A stretch of DNA of 64,000 nucleotides. It comes from Cytospora piceicola. Lineage: Eukaryota > Ascomycota > Sordariomycetes > Diaporthales > Cytosporaceae. The position numbers and the translations under genes were made by a program. Position 1 is the stretch's first letter. The number at the start of each line of letters is the position of its first letter. The notes beneath the pieces are model-generated. The model did not search any database. It was not told the DNA's origin and saw only the letters and a list, made by a program, of their open reading frames with translations. The stretch covers positions 186,001-250,000 of the forward strand of contig JALQBC010000005.1 of NCBI GenBank assembly GCA_023375675.1, read 5' to 3'. Shown one piece after another: positions 35,530 to 46,089 of the stretch.

Positions 35530-36070
35530 TAAGACTACCGCGCCTGTAAAAAAGTTATCTTATTAATATTCTTTATCTAAGCCGATCCGATACTATCTAT
35601 ATTATAATAAGCAGTACGGCCTATAGAAAAGCCGGCTTAATATATAAGTACTACAGAAAAACTACTTAAAGGCTTAATCTAACCCGCTATAATATATAAG
35701 GCGCCGTCGGAAGATCGTATAAGCTAGTTAAGCTAAGATTAAGTTAAAGCGATTATAAACGCTTAAGATAACGACGGATTTACTTTTATATAAGGTTTAC
35801 TAAGACTATATAAATCTTACTCTTTCTTATATTCCGATATCGAATATACCTTTTAAAAAGGCCGGAATCGAGCCTGTTACAGGTAGCGATAGTACTATAT
35901 CTACTATTACCGTCCTTATAAGTCCCTTCTTCTTTATTATTTAAGCTGCTTTATTAGATACGATAAGGTTTAATTAAACGTAGTAAACAGTATCGCCTAA
36001 TTATAAGTTATAATAACTTTAAAGCCGATAACCTTAAAGCCGATAACCTTAAGGCCGATAACTCTAAGCT
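35530..36070 (+). pseudogene. Decayed frame, basic protein
   Basis: One plus-strand frame reads PIRYYLYYNKQYGL, KSRLNI, VLQKNYLKA, YIRRRRKIV, AKIKLKRL, TLKITTDLLLYKVY, DYINLTLSYIPISNIPFKKA and GIEPVTGSDSTISTITVLIS with only TAA/TAG breaks. A CTTAAAGCCGATAAC triplet repeat (36,021-36,063) follows. Family not recognised. Confidence 0.45.
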
Positions 36071-36959
36071 TACTCCTATCTTCGGTATCGCGTAAGCTAA
36101 GAATATATAGTTTACTTTTTCGTCTTAAGATATTATCTTTTATTTTACCTTAGTCTTAAAACTAAACCTTCTTCGCTTTTTAATTATAGCTATAAGGCGA
36201 TTAATAACGTAATAAAAAACTACTTCTTAATCCCGGTTAAGTTAAAGCTATTAAACGCTAAAGATAATATTATCGTATTATTTTAGTTATATTAGTAATC
36301 TGCTACTACTATTAATCGAAAGGCTTAAAGATATATTCGGACTAGCTGCCGGCTATTTTATAAAAGGTATAAAGACTATTAAGGTCGTTAAGTAATAAGA
36401 TTAATTAAGTCTTTAAAAACCATCTATTAATATAACTAGTTATTTTATATCTTATAAAAAGTTATAATATAGTTATATCTTAACGTACCCGAGATATTAC
36501 TATAGTTAACTTATCGGAAACGTAAAACGTATTATAAAGTCTTGTACTTTACTTTTAACTTTCGTTTTATATTCCTGCTAATTAAATACGCTATTAATAT
36601 TTAAGATTAAACCTTGCTATTATAAAACTTTCTAACCTATATTCTAATAGTTTATTTATATCTACGTATATTTTAGTTATCTTTTTAGTTAAGGATTAAA
36701 TATATATTTAAAGATAAACTTAACGTATAAAATCAGAAGCTTAGTTATTATTATAGTTATCTAACTATCTATTTATTCTATTACTTATACTCCTTTCGAT
36801 AACTACCTTTTAAGATATTCTCTTAATAAAGCTATATCGAACCCCTTACTAAAACCTATATTAACTACTAAAGTATTACCGACTTAATAACGTACTATAA
36901 AAGCCGTTTACTTTCGAAGCCCGATACCGACTTATAAAAATAAACTAAAAAAGAGCTGT

Positions 36960-39700
36960 TACTATATACTGTTATATATAATATAGGTATACTATAAAAG
37001 CTTTTTTAAACTATATATAAGAAGGTAAGAAAGGCGTCGGACTTAAACTTTAACCTTATACGTATATTTATAAGAGACTAGTATAAACTATAAGTTAAAG
37101 AAAAGGCTATAAAGGCACAGATTCTCGAAAGTATTATTTATAAAATTACTAAACAACTACAGCCGGTAGCTATACTTACGGGTCTGCCTATAGGTCTGCT
37201 TACGGGTTTACCTACAGGTCTGCTTATAGGTCTGCCTACGGTAATATTAGCTTAGCCTGTTAAAAAAGACCTTACCTGCTTTATTTTTTACCTTTAATAA
37301 TAAAGATCTAATAATATTTTCGACGTTACTAACCTTTATCTTAATACTAAAGCTACCTTACCCGCCCGCTATACTATATTCGATATACTTTCGACTTCGA
37401 AGACTTTTAATCTTTCTATAAGCCCTTTACCGGCCGATATTTTTAATAGCTTATCGACTTCTTTTTAAAGCCGGCAGATATATTAAGTTTATATAAATAT
37501 AGATATATTCTAATATATATTTAACGTAATAAATATACTTTTTATTAACTTTACCCCGGATATTACCTATAGCCGCTCTGTTTTTAATATACCGGAAAAG
37601 ATAGCCGTATATAGCTTTATATAGCTTCCGAAGCCTTATAGGTATAAAAAAGACTAAAGCTTAATATCTTTTATTTAAAAGAACCTGTTATAGGCTTATA
37701 ACCTGTTAATAGATTTTATAAAGGTTATCGATATTAAATACTTAGACGTTACTATTATTCTAATAAGCGATAAAGACAGCTAAAATACTAAAGAGGCTAT
37801 ATAAGTCCTTTTTTAAGGTATAAGTAATATTAATAAGCGAGCTTTTATAATAAAGATATATACCGCAGGTATTTAATAAACTGCCTTAAACTAACTTAAA
37901 GTTTTTTTTAAAATTATTAAAAATACAGACTAAATAAGTAAAACGATAGATAAAGTAGTTAATAAGATAAGGCGTTTTAACGTAATAATCCTTAATAATA
38001 ATAGTAAGGCTTTTAATAATACTAAGTATAATAACAGGCGTAAAGGCGGGCGTAAGGGCGGGCGTAAGAGTAGGCGGGATAGCAGGCGGGATAATAACGG
38101 CCGAGCTTATTTTAAAGATACGATAAAGATTTAATTTATTACTCCGGGAATAGCTATATATAAGCTATAAAAACGGTTAAAACTAGGTATAGATACTTAT
38201 ATAAACTTATTATTATAATAGTTTTATCGAAGTTATAACGTTACCTTTAATCGGTATTAATAGCCTTATACGTATAATACCGATAATATAACCTTAACTT
38301 TCGCTATAGTTAGTAACCTTTATTATAGTTCGTTTTTAACTATAATAATATTAATAGCTAAACGAGCTATAAATAAATTTAAATCGACTTTTAAAGTAAA
38401 AGGCTATATACTCGTTTAGTTTATATACTAGTAGCTAAATATCGGCTGCCTTTACCCGGCTAGTCTTTCTTTCTTCTTCTTTATTAAAGACGTTATAGGT
38501 TAGTAAATTATAAGCTTTATATATAATTAATATTATAACTTTTCTTACTTAAGAAACGTTTATATAGTATTATATACTATTAATATAAAAGGTATAGTAT
38601 AATAGCTGCTATTTTAATTAGTTAGTATAAGAGGGAAAATAAGCGCTAGAATAAATAATACAGATAAGTATCGATACTATATATATATTTTATTTAAAGA
38701 ATCGATCCCGATAAAGATTATCGAAAGAGGTAAGGATAAGAAACTTATAGCGGTAATCCTTTTTATATTCGGTATATATAAACTATAAATATATATTTAC
38801 TTTAATATATACTCCCGATATTATTTATAATCTTAACAGGTAAAATATAAGATAAATAGCTATTTTATCTGTTTATAAAAATATAGCTATCTTTCGGATT
38901 AATATCTTAGTCCTTTCTCCTTTATAATTTTAACCTAGTCTACTTATTATTTACTATTAACGAATTATATTTACCGTTTAGTATAATCTTAGGTAGTTTA
39001 AGCTTTAAAAACCTATTATTCTTTTAGGTTTTAAGTAGGCTTCGAACTTATCGGTAACTATTTATAGACCTTTAGCTTTTATCGGGCTTAAGGTTAAAGA
39101 TATCCTTTATATACTCTGTTTTTCGATTTATAATATTAAAAGCTGTAGCTAATAACTTAGCTATATATAGTAGCGATAACTATATCGAAACTACCGAGGG
39201 AAATATATCGTTTAACGTAGCGAACGACTAAGGTACGCTATTAGCGCTTCCGATAGATATACTAAATTATAAACGGCTTAAGCTAAAAACTAAAATCGAA
39301 ACCGATTTCGTCGGTAGTCTACTTAATAAGTTCCGAAATACCTTCGGTAAAGATATCGGCGAAAATACTATTAATAACATATAGCTATAAATAAAATAGG
39401 CTAAGTCTATTTATAGCAGTATCCTTAATAAAAAGTTAAGGTATATTCTCGATATAACCGATATAATAGCTAAAAGTATCGTTATAATATTTTAAAAAAT
39501 AGCTATAATATCCGAAAATATTATAATAATAATAAAAAAGCTCGTTAGTATAAAAGGCTATAGTCGATAATATAAATAAAGTCTTTTATACGAACTATAA
39601 TAGTTTATTAAAAATACTTAATAAGCTAAAAATACTTTTTATATTATAAACACTTCCCGGCTATTCTTTTAATCTTATAACCTTTTAGCTTAACACTTTT
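36960..39700 (+). pseudogene. Decayed coding region with Gly-Leu-Pro repeat and basic RGG-like segment
   Basis: The frame from about 37,030 reads SDLNFNLIRIFIRD, KAQILESIIYKITKQLQPVA and then a Gly-Leu repeat (LTGLPIGLLTGLPTGLLIG, 37,186-37,247). It continues through DVTNLYLNTKATLPARYTIF and NLSISPLPADIFNSLSTSF. Further on, 38,030-38,103 encodes a very basic RRKGGRKGGRKSRRDSRR, and 39,270-39,390 encodes LNYKRLKLKTKIETDFVG and KFRNTFGKDIGENTI. At least two genes or frame shifts are likely. The architecture of a proline- and glycine-repeat spacer followed by a basic, nucleic-acid-binding-like segment recalls Gag-like proteins, but there is no zinc knuckle and I would not name it. Confidence 0.4.
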
Positions 39701-40024
39701 ATTAATAACAGTTATAGCTAAAACTAAGTATTACCTACGGCTAATAACAGTCCTGTCGAATTATTATCTGTTAATAAAGACAGCGATTAAAACGCTCCGC
39801 CTATAGCCGATAACGGTTTTATCCGGTAAACGTTACTATTTAGTTTAATAAATAAGAATACTAATAATAAATAAATAAAAGGTAGTATAAAAAACGAAGG
39901 TAGTATAAAGAATAAAAGAGATTGTAAGTATAATAGTAGATATTAAACGTTAGCTATAAAGTAAAAAGGGCGATTTAAAGGCTAGATAGTTCTTATTTTT
40001 TATAATACCTATTAAAACTTTTAC

Positions 40025-40285
40025 TATAATAGCTAATAGTAGTAGCGATATTAATAGTAATAAGATTAATTTCTTATATATATAACTTATCGGTAAACCG
40101 GTTACTAATATTTAGTAATACGTTTACCCGATTTAAATATAAACAGGTAAAAGAGTATAACAGTAGTAGCGATATTAACAGTAATAAGATTAATTTCTTA
40201 TATATATAACCTGTCGGTAAACCGGTTGTTTAAATTTAATAATACGCTTACTTAATTTAAATATAAATAAGTAAAAAGACGAAAA
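40025..40285. repeat. About 130-bp tandem duplication
   Basis: AGTAGTAGCGATATTAA, AGTAATAAGATTAATTTC, CGGTAAACCGGTT and ATTTAAATATAAA occur in order twice (from about 40,030 and about 40,164). The second copy keeps more CpA/TpG, e.g. CCTGTCGG against CTTATCGG, so the two copies were RIP-hit unequally. Confidence 0.8.
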
Positions 40286-40439
40286 AAGGTTATTACTTAC
40301 TAGTTTCTTATAGTATAATATTCGTTAAGTAAGTTACCTATCTTTTATCGACTTATAGTAAATTTAAAGTCTTCGAGTAAATCGGTAAGCTTTATACTAT
40401 AGCCTTTACTATTAATAATAATTTCTATACCTTATACCT

Positions 40440-40620
40440 TTAAATCCTCTTATACTTAGTAAAGGCTATACCGGGTAAGAGAGGGTTTATTTCGTACGGT
40501 ATTATTATTTAAAGCTTATTTCGCGCGGTATTATTATTTAAAGCCTTTTACACTCGGTAAAGGCTATACCGGGCAGGACAGGTATCGTAGGCCCTACCTA
40601 TTATTATATACAGTATAGGC
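40440..40620. repeat. Short duplicated modules (GGTAAAGGCTATACCGGG; GCGGTATTATTATTTAAAGC)
   Basis: GTAAAGGCTATACCGGG occurs at about 40,461 and 40,558. CGGTATTATTATTTAAAGC occurs twice between 40,496 and 40,550. Confidence 0.7.
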
Positions 40621-40849
40621 CCTATCTGTTATATTATACGTTTATTTAAATCGTTACCTTTATATTACCTTTAAATATAGTTATAATACTAAGTTTTAAG
40701 TATATACTAACGTTAAAACCGCCCTTCTTTCGTAAGAATATAAGTTATCTAGTATTAATCCTTTTAACTTTTATAAACCTTTTACTAATAGTTAGTTTAC
40801 TAATAGCGAGAAGATTTACGTTAAAAAATATCTTTAAACGTAAGTAGCT

Positions 40850-41490
40850 TCGACTAGCTTAAATATTAACGATAGCTAATAAGGCTTAAAATCTTCGCAA
40901 CTACTTACGTAACTACTTAAACAATATTTCTAGTATTTTTATCGAATTTATCCGGATTATTTAAAATAACTACCCGGAGTTTTCCGGCTTTATAAAGTAT
41001 AATACTACGTTTAATTTCGATAATAAGACACGGCGCCTTAATAATCTCGAATATAATATCGCGAAAAGAAAACGCTATATTTTTAAAAGAAAGCTTTATA
41101 TTTCCGAAAGAGAACGTTAAGTTAAAGCTAAAAATAAGTAGCTTAATAAAAAGTCCTTTATCCTCGAGCGGTATAAGTAATATATCGAAGCTTATAGTAT
41201 ATAAACGAAAAAACAGGAGAGCTATTTAATAAAAGTTATCGGTTCGATCTTAAAAGCTTTAGTAAATACCGAGTTATAAAACGCTTAAGTAAAGCGGAAT
41301 ATAAAGGTTACTAATAAAGCTTTCTTAAAAGTAAAGGCTAAGTTATAAAAGGTCCGGAAAGCTATAAAGAATATAGTTAGTATACTAAAATATACTAGTT
41401 CGAAGTTAAATAATAATATTTAAATAAAGTCTTTAATAAATTAAGGCTATCTTATAGCAGTCGGATTAAACTAGTCTTTATATATTAATA
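40850..41490 (+). pseudogene. Decayed frame, Lys/Arg-rich coiled protein
   Basis: The plus-strand frame reads NYLNNISSIFIEFIRII, NNYPEFSGFIKYNTTFNF, RRLNNLEYNIAKRKRYIFKR, KLYISERER, LNKKSFILERYK, ESYLIKVIGSILKALV, KVTNKAFLKVKAKL and KAIKNIVSILKYTSSKL. Only TAA/TAG interrupt it. Strongly basic and helical in appearance. Family not recognised. Confidence 0.45.
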
Positions 41491-41689
41491 GGCTATCTTA
41501 AAGTATATACTTTAAATACTTATCTTTATAATATTAAAAACCTATAGGCTATAGCTTATTAAAATAATACCGGTAACTTCTAATCTTCTTTAATTTAATT
41601 AATCGGCCTACTTATTATACCGTAAAAAAACTTAAACCTGTTATATTACAATTTAATAAACTTTCTATTAACTTCGAATATAATTATAA

Positions 41690-41960
41690 TAATAACTATC
41701 TTCTCTTCGACTATAATACCCTTTTTTCTACCGACCGCGATACCTTCCGACTACTAACTATAATACCCTCCGACCGCTAGCTATAATACCCTTTAACCGC
41801 AGCCGCGATACCTTTTACCGCGTTACTTTTCCCTTACTAACCGCGATTCCTTTTACTCTTTTAGTTATAATACCCTCCTGTAATAACCTGTTACGATAAC
41901 CTTCTACGATAACCTTTTATAATAACCTACTATAATAACCTTTATTATAATTACTTTTAC
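41690..41960. repeat. Pyrimidine-rich 18-21-bp array (CCGACCGCTAGCTATAATACC type)
   Basis: About ten degenerate units combining ACCGCGATACC, ATAATACCCT and CGACTACTAA, ending with repeats of TAACCTxxTATAA. Confidence 0.75.
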
Positions 41961-42349
41961 TAATTATAATTATATTTAAAATAGCTTAGTAAAAAGTAGA
42001 ATATTACTTTATATTTAACCTAACGCTTAAAGATAGCGGTATATATAAAACAGTCTACTAACTATATACTAAATAGTCGTTTTTAGCTTAATTATACCTA
42101 TTTTTTAAACGTTAGCTTTAATCTTTTAAAACTAAGTTAAATCGATTTTATTAAATAGCTTAAGAAATCTCGTTTTTAACCTAGTATAGCTTTAAAGAAA
42201 AAGCTATATTTTTTCCGTTTTCTTTCTTTTTTAATTTTTTTTTAGTCCGACTAAGCTAGAATACTACCGGAAACTATTATATATATATTATTATAGCTTT
42301 ATCTTCGAGTTAAGTAAATATTCTATTACCGGTATTTATTTTCTTTAAG

Positions 42350-44080
42350 TAAAATAGTTAACGCTTTCTCTTTTATCTTTTTTAATACATCGAATATAAA
42401 CTAAAAACCTTTATAAAGATTTACTTTTTACGTTTCGCCTACTTTAACTCTTTTATCTTTTAAATAATTTTCTAAATAATACGTTTTATAAAAGGCTCTT
42501 TATTATTATATAGAAGATTACTATATAAGACTTAGTACTTCCGCTACGTCTATACTACTATATCCGGGTACTTCCGTTTAAAGTTACTTTTTAAAATAAG
42601 TAAAACCTTTTCGTATATCGCTATACCGAGGGAAACGCTTTTATTATTTAATAAAAGCTATAAAACTAGCTTAGCTTTCTTTTTACTTCTCTTTTTATCG
42701 ATTAGATATAGAATATTTTTATTATCGAACTCTTTTTAAAGCTAAATCGGCGTTTAAGAAAAGATACCTTTTTTCGGCTTTACCTTCGCTATCGGCTACG
42801 TTAGCTTAATACCGGTCTTTTAATATATAGGAAGTATACGCTTTTTTATATAAAGGAGATCTGTTAAGGTATTAACTAATAAGTTTTAGTTTAAGTAGGT
42901 AGTTATACTTATACTTCGTAGCTAGTTATTTAACCTCTATCGTAGCTATATAGTATCTTTTACTTAAAGACGCGTTTATTTAAGCGTAATAGCTATAAAG
43001 ATATTACTTCGTTTTTATTATTAGTTATCGTTTAAGTTAAAAATAGTATACGTACTTTTCGAAAAGCTTTTACTATAGGCGAGCTTTTACGTTAACGGGA
43101 TAATTATAAAGATATCGCTTTATAGCTAGTTTTTAACCGAAGCGACGATATTATACCTAGCTACCTTTAGGTAGTTCTTATATTATAAAAGCTTACGTTT
43201 CGGTAAAATAGCTATTAAAGCGTTTATTAATAGCTAATTAAGACTAGTATATAAAGAAACTATTTAGCCTACTAGTTTATAAGCTTAAATAAGTTTACTT
43301 ATACCTTTCGGGAGATCCGAATACTTTAGCTTTATATTTTATACGATTAGCTTAACGAGTTTCTTTTAAAATATCTTACTTAAAGCCGACTATATATTTC
43401 TACGTTTAAAATATATACGTATATTTTAATAGTTTATTATAACTATATCGAAAATATTAGGTAATAATATCCGGTACGTATCTATATTAAATCGTAAGTT
43501 TTTACTAGCTAAAGCGTCGGCGATTAATAAATAAGTAATAAATAGTTTACGTTATTACGACTTTTAGTTTTTTTTATTTAATAAAATACATCGGTCGATA
43601 ACCTACTAACGTAGCTTTAAAACCGTTATCTCGAATAATATTTTCGATCTATTAAATATAAGTTATACCTATTATATTATATCCGGTCGGTTTTATTTTT
43701 AAAGTTAAGACTAGTAATATATAAGTATTAGTTTTAAATAAAGTAATAGAAAGTAAGTATAAACCTTAATATAACTTAAGACGATACCTTTTTTCGTTTA
43801 GTATTTTAACTCGAGAGTTTAGTTTTTAATCTTTTTAATTAATAGGTTTATAAAAGGTAATAGTTTCTTTTTAAGTAAGTTATCTTATAATAACTCGAAC
43901 TTTTATAACGCGAGAAGGACTATTAAGTAGTTAAAGTTAGACTTTTCTATAATCCTTTACTAATTAATAAAACGGCGGAAGTAGTTTTCGGTTTACTAGT
44001 TTATATACTTAAGTATCTCTTATATAAGAATAAACCTTATTAGTATCGACTTTTCCCGGTTTTTCGAGGCTATAGTATTT
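42350..44080 (-). pseudogene. Long decayed frame (about 500 codons), minus strand
   Basis: The minus-strand frame runs almost continuously through ADALASKNLRFNIDTYRILL, PNIFDIVIINY, NIRIYFKRRNI, SALSKIF, KKLVKLIV, LKYSDLPKGISKLI, AYKLVG, LINALIAILPKRKLL, KLAYSKSFSKSTYTIFNL, TLTDLLYIKKRILPIY, PIAKVKPKKGIFS, KEFDNKNILYLIDKKRSKKK, SVSLGIAIYEKVLLILKSNF and KRKYPDIVV. All breaks are TAA/TAG. The protein was large and basic. No catalytic motif that I can assign is visible; the region before AILPK could be inspected for a helicase or transposase core. Confidence 0.5.
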
Positions 44081-46000
44081 TCGAAAGTTAGTAAGTAGTT
44101 TAAGTATAGTTAAGTATATACTAGTATAAAACTTATAGTTTTATTTTCTAAATAGTTAAATTTAGACCCTAATATAAGAGTTTTCTAAATAACTAGATAG
44201 GTTTACTAGGTATCTTTATTAGATACTTTTATTTTCTGTTTTTTAAAAGCAGATTAAAAGAGGTATATTTAAGCTAGTAATATTAAAAGGTTAATACTAC
44301 TTCTTAAACATTATCTTAAATACTTAGTTTTATCGATATTTACTATTAGGTAGAAATAATAACAAGTATAGGAAGAGAAATCTTTTTAAAACTTTAAATA
44401 TTTAGGCTTTTATTAGATACTTAACCTAATACGATATAAACCTACCGATCGATATAACCTTTAGGTATATCTTAACTTTAAAAGTAAATATTAAAAGAAG
44501 TCGAATACTATATATAGAAAGTTAGCCTTAAAGATTAAATCCGAACCCTTACGTTTTATTATTAAATAAATATTACGTTAAAGTTTTAATATAGTCTTAT
44601 TACTAAGCTGTTTACTTACCGTTACCTATCTAATAAAAATACTATTATTTAGATATCTCGATTATACTGCTTTTTATTAAAGCGATAAGCTAGTCGATAA
44701 AGATATCGTTATTTAAGTACTTTATATATCTTATACTACTTTTTATTAAGACGATAAGCTAGTCGCCTGTCGCTTATCTAATAAAGATACCGTTATTTAA
44801 GTATTTCGTATACCTTATACTGCTTTTTATTACTAATATTTAGTTTTTTATCGAGTAATTATTATATAGCAGGCTAATACTATTTCTTAAGGCCGTTATA
44901 GTTATTTAACCGACTTAACAGATATCTAGATTTAACTTATACGAATTAGGTAGGTATAATAATATTTAAACTATTAAGACTATAAATAGACTTACCTTAA
45001 GTTTTACTTTAGTTTTACCTACTTCTTACTTTTAATATTACACTTTATATTTTATATAAGCTTAGCTTACTTAACACTTATACTACCTGCTATTATAAAT
45101 AAATCTATTAAACTAGCTTTTAATATTAAAAAGTTATCTTTTAAACCGACGCTTATATAAATACAGATTACTAATCTAGCTTTTAGCTTTATAATAAGTC
45201 GAAACTCCTTATATCTACTTCCTTACTCGATATTAATTCCCTTTACTTTATAACTAACCTTTCGAAAAGACTACTTAATAGCCGACTAACCTTATACGAT
45301 ACCTAGCTAGTTATCGACTAAGCTATTAATAGTAAGTTAAAAAGTATTTTATTCTTTATTTCGATAAATTAATACTAATAATCTTAGCTAAAGCTAACCT
45401 TTAAAAGAGAGAACTAATTAACCGACTAGTTTTATACGATACCCGAAGGTTTATTTTAACCTTATATTATTAAAGACAGATATGTAATTATCGCTTAAGT
45501 AGTCTTTAACTAAAAGGCTAGCGATAAAGTATTTTTAGTCGCTTTTAAGGATATTTTTACGTTTAGATTAAAAAACTATATATTTTTATCTTATTTTCGA
45601 AAAAACGAAGTATTTATACCCGGCCTTTTTTAAATATAGTATAACGAATATATTAAAAACGTTATAAACAGCTTTTAACGAAACTTTTATAAAATCCCTT
45701 TAGCTAATATTACTTTATCGAAAGCTAATAAAACCGATTTTTTAAAGTTATAAGCTTTTAACTTTTTAACCGGCTAAAACGTTCTTTTCCTTACTTTACT
45801 ATTTAACGTATCTTTAAAAGCTTTTATATTATTTACTTTTCGTTAAAAAGCCTTATATTATTATATAAAGGCTAATCTCGTAGTTATTATAAGCTTTTTT
45901 AACTAGATAAAAGGCTTAAATATATTTATTTTAAACTTTATAGTCGCCGTCTGTTAATAAAGGGTTTTACGAAATATCGAAATGTTTTAAAATTAATGTC
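44081..46000. other. RIP-saturated AT-rich sequence, nothing resolved
   Basis: A degenerate duplicated module (TACTxxTTTTATTAAxxCGATAAGCTAGTCG at about 44,665 and 44,738) is visible. No gene limits supported. Confidence 0.5.
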
Positions 46001-46089
46001 TTTTTGTTTTTTAATAGTTTACCGTTATTGTAAAGAACTTTATAACTACTTAACTTTTACTAAAGCTTAATAACCGGAGACGTTAAGCT

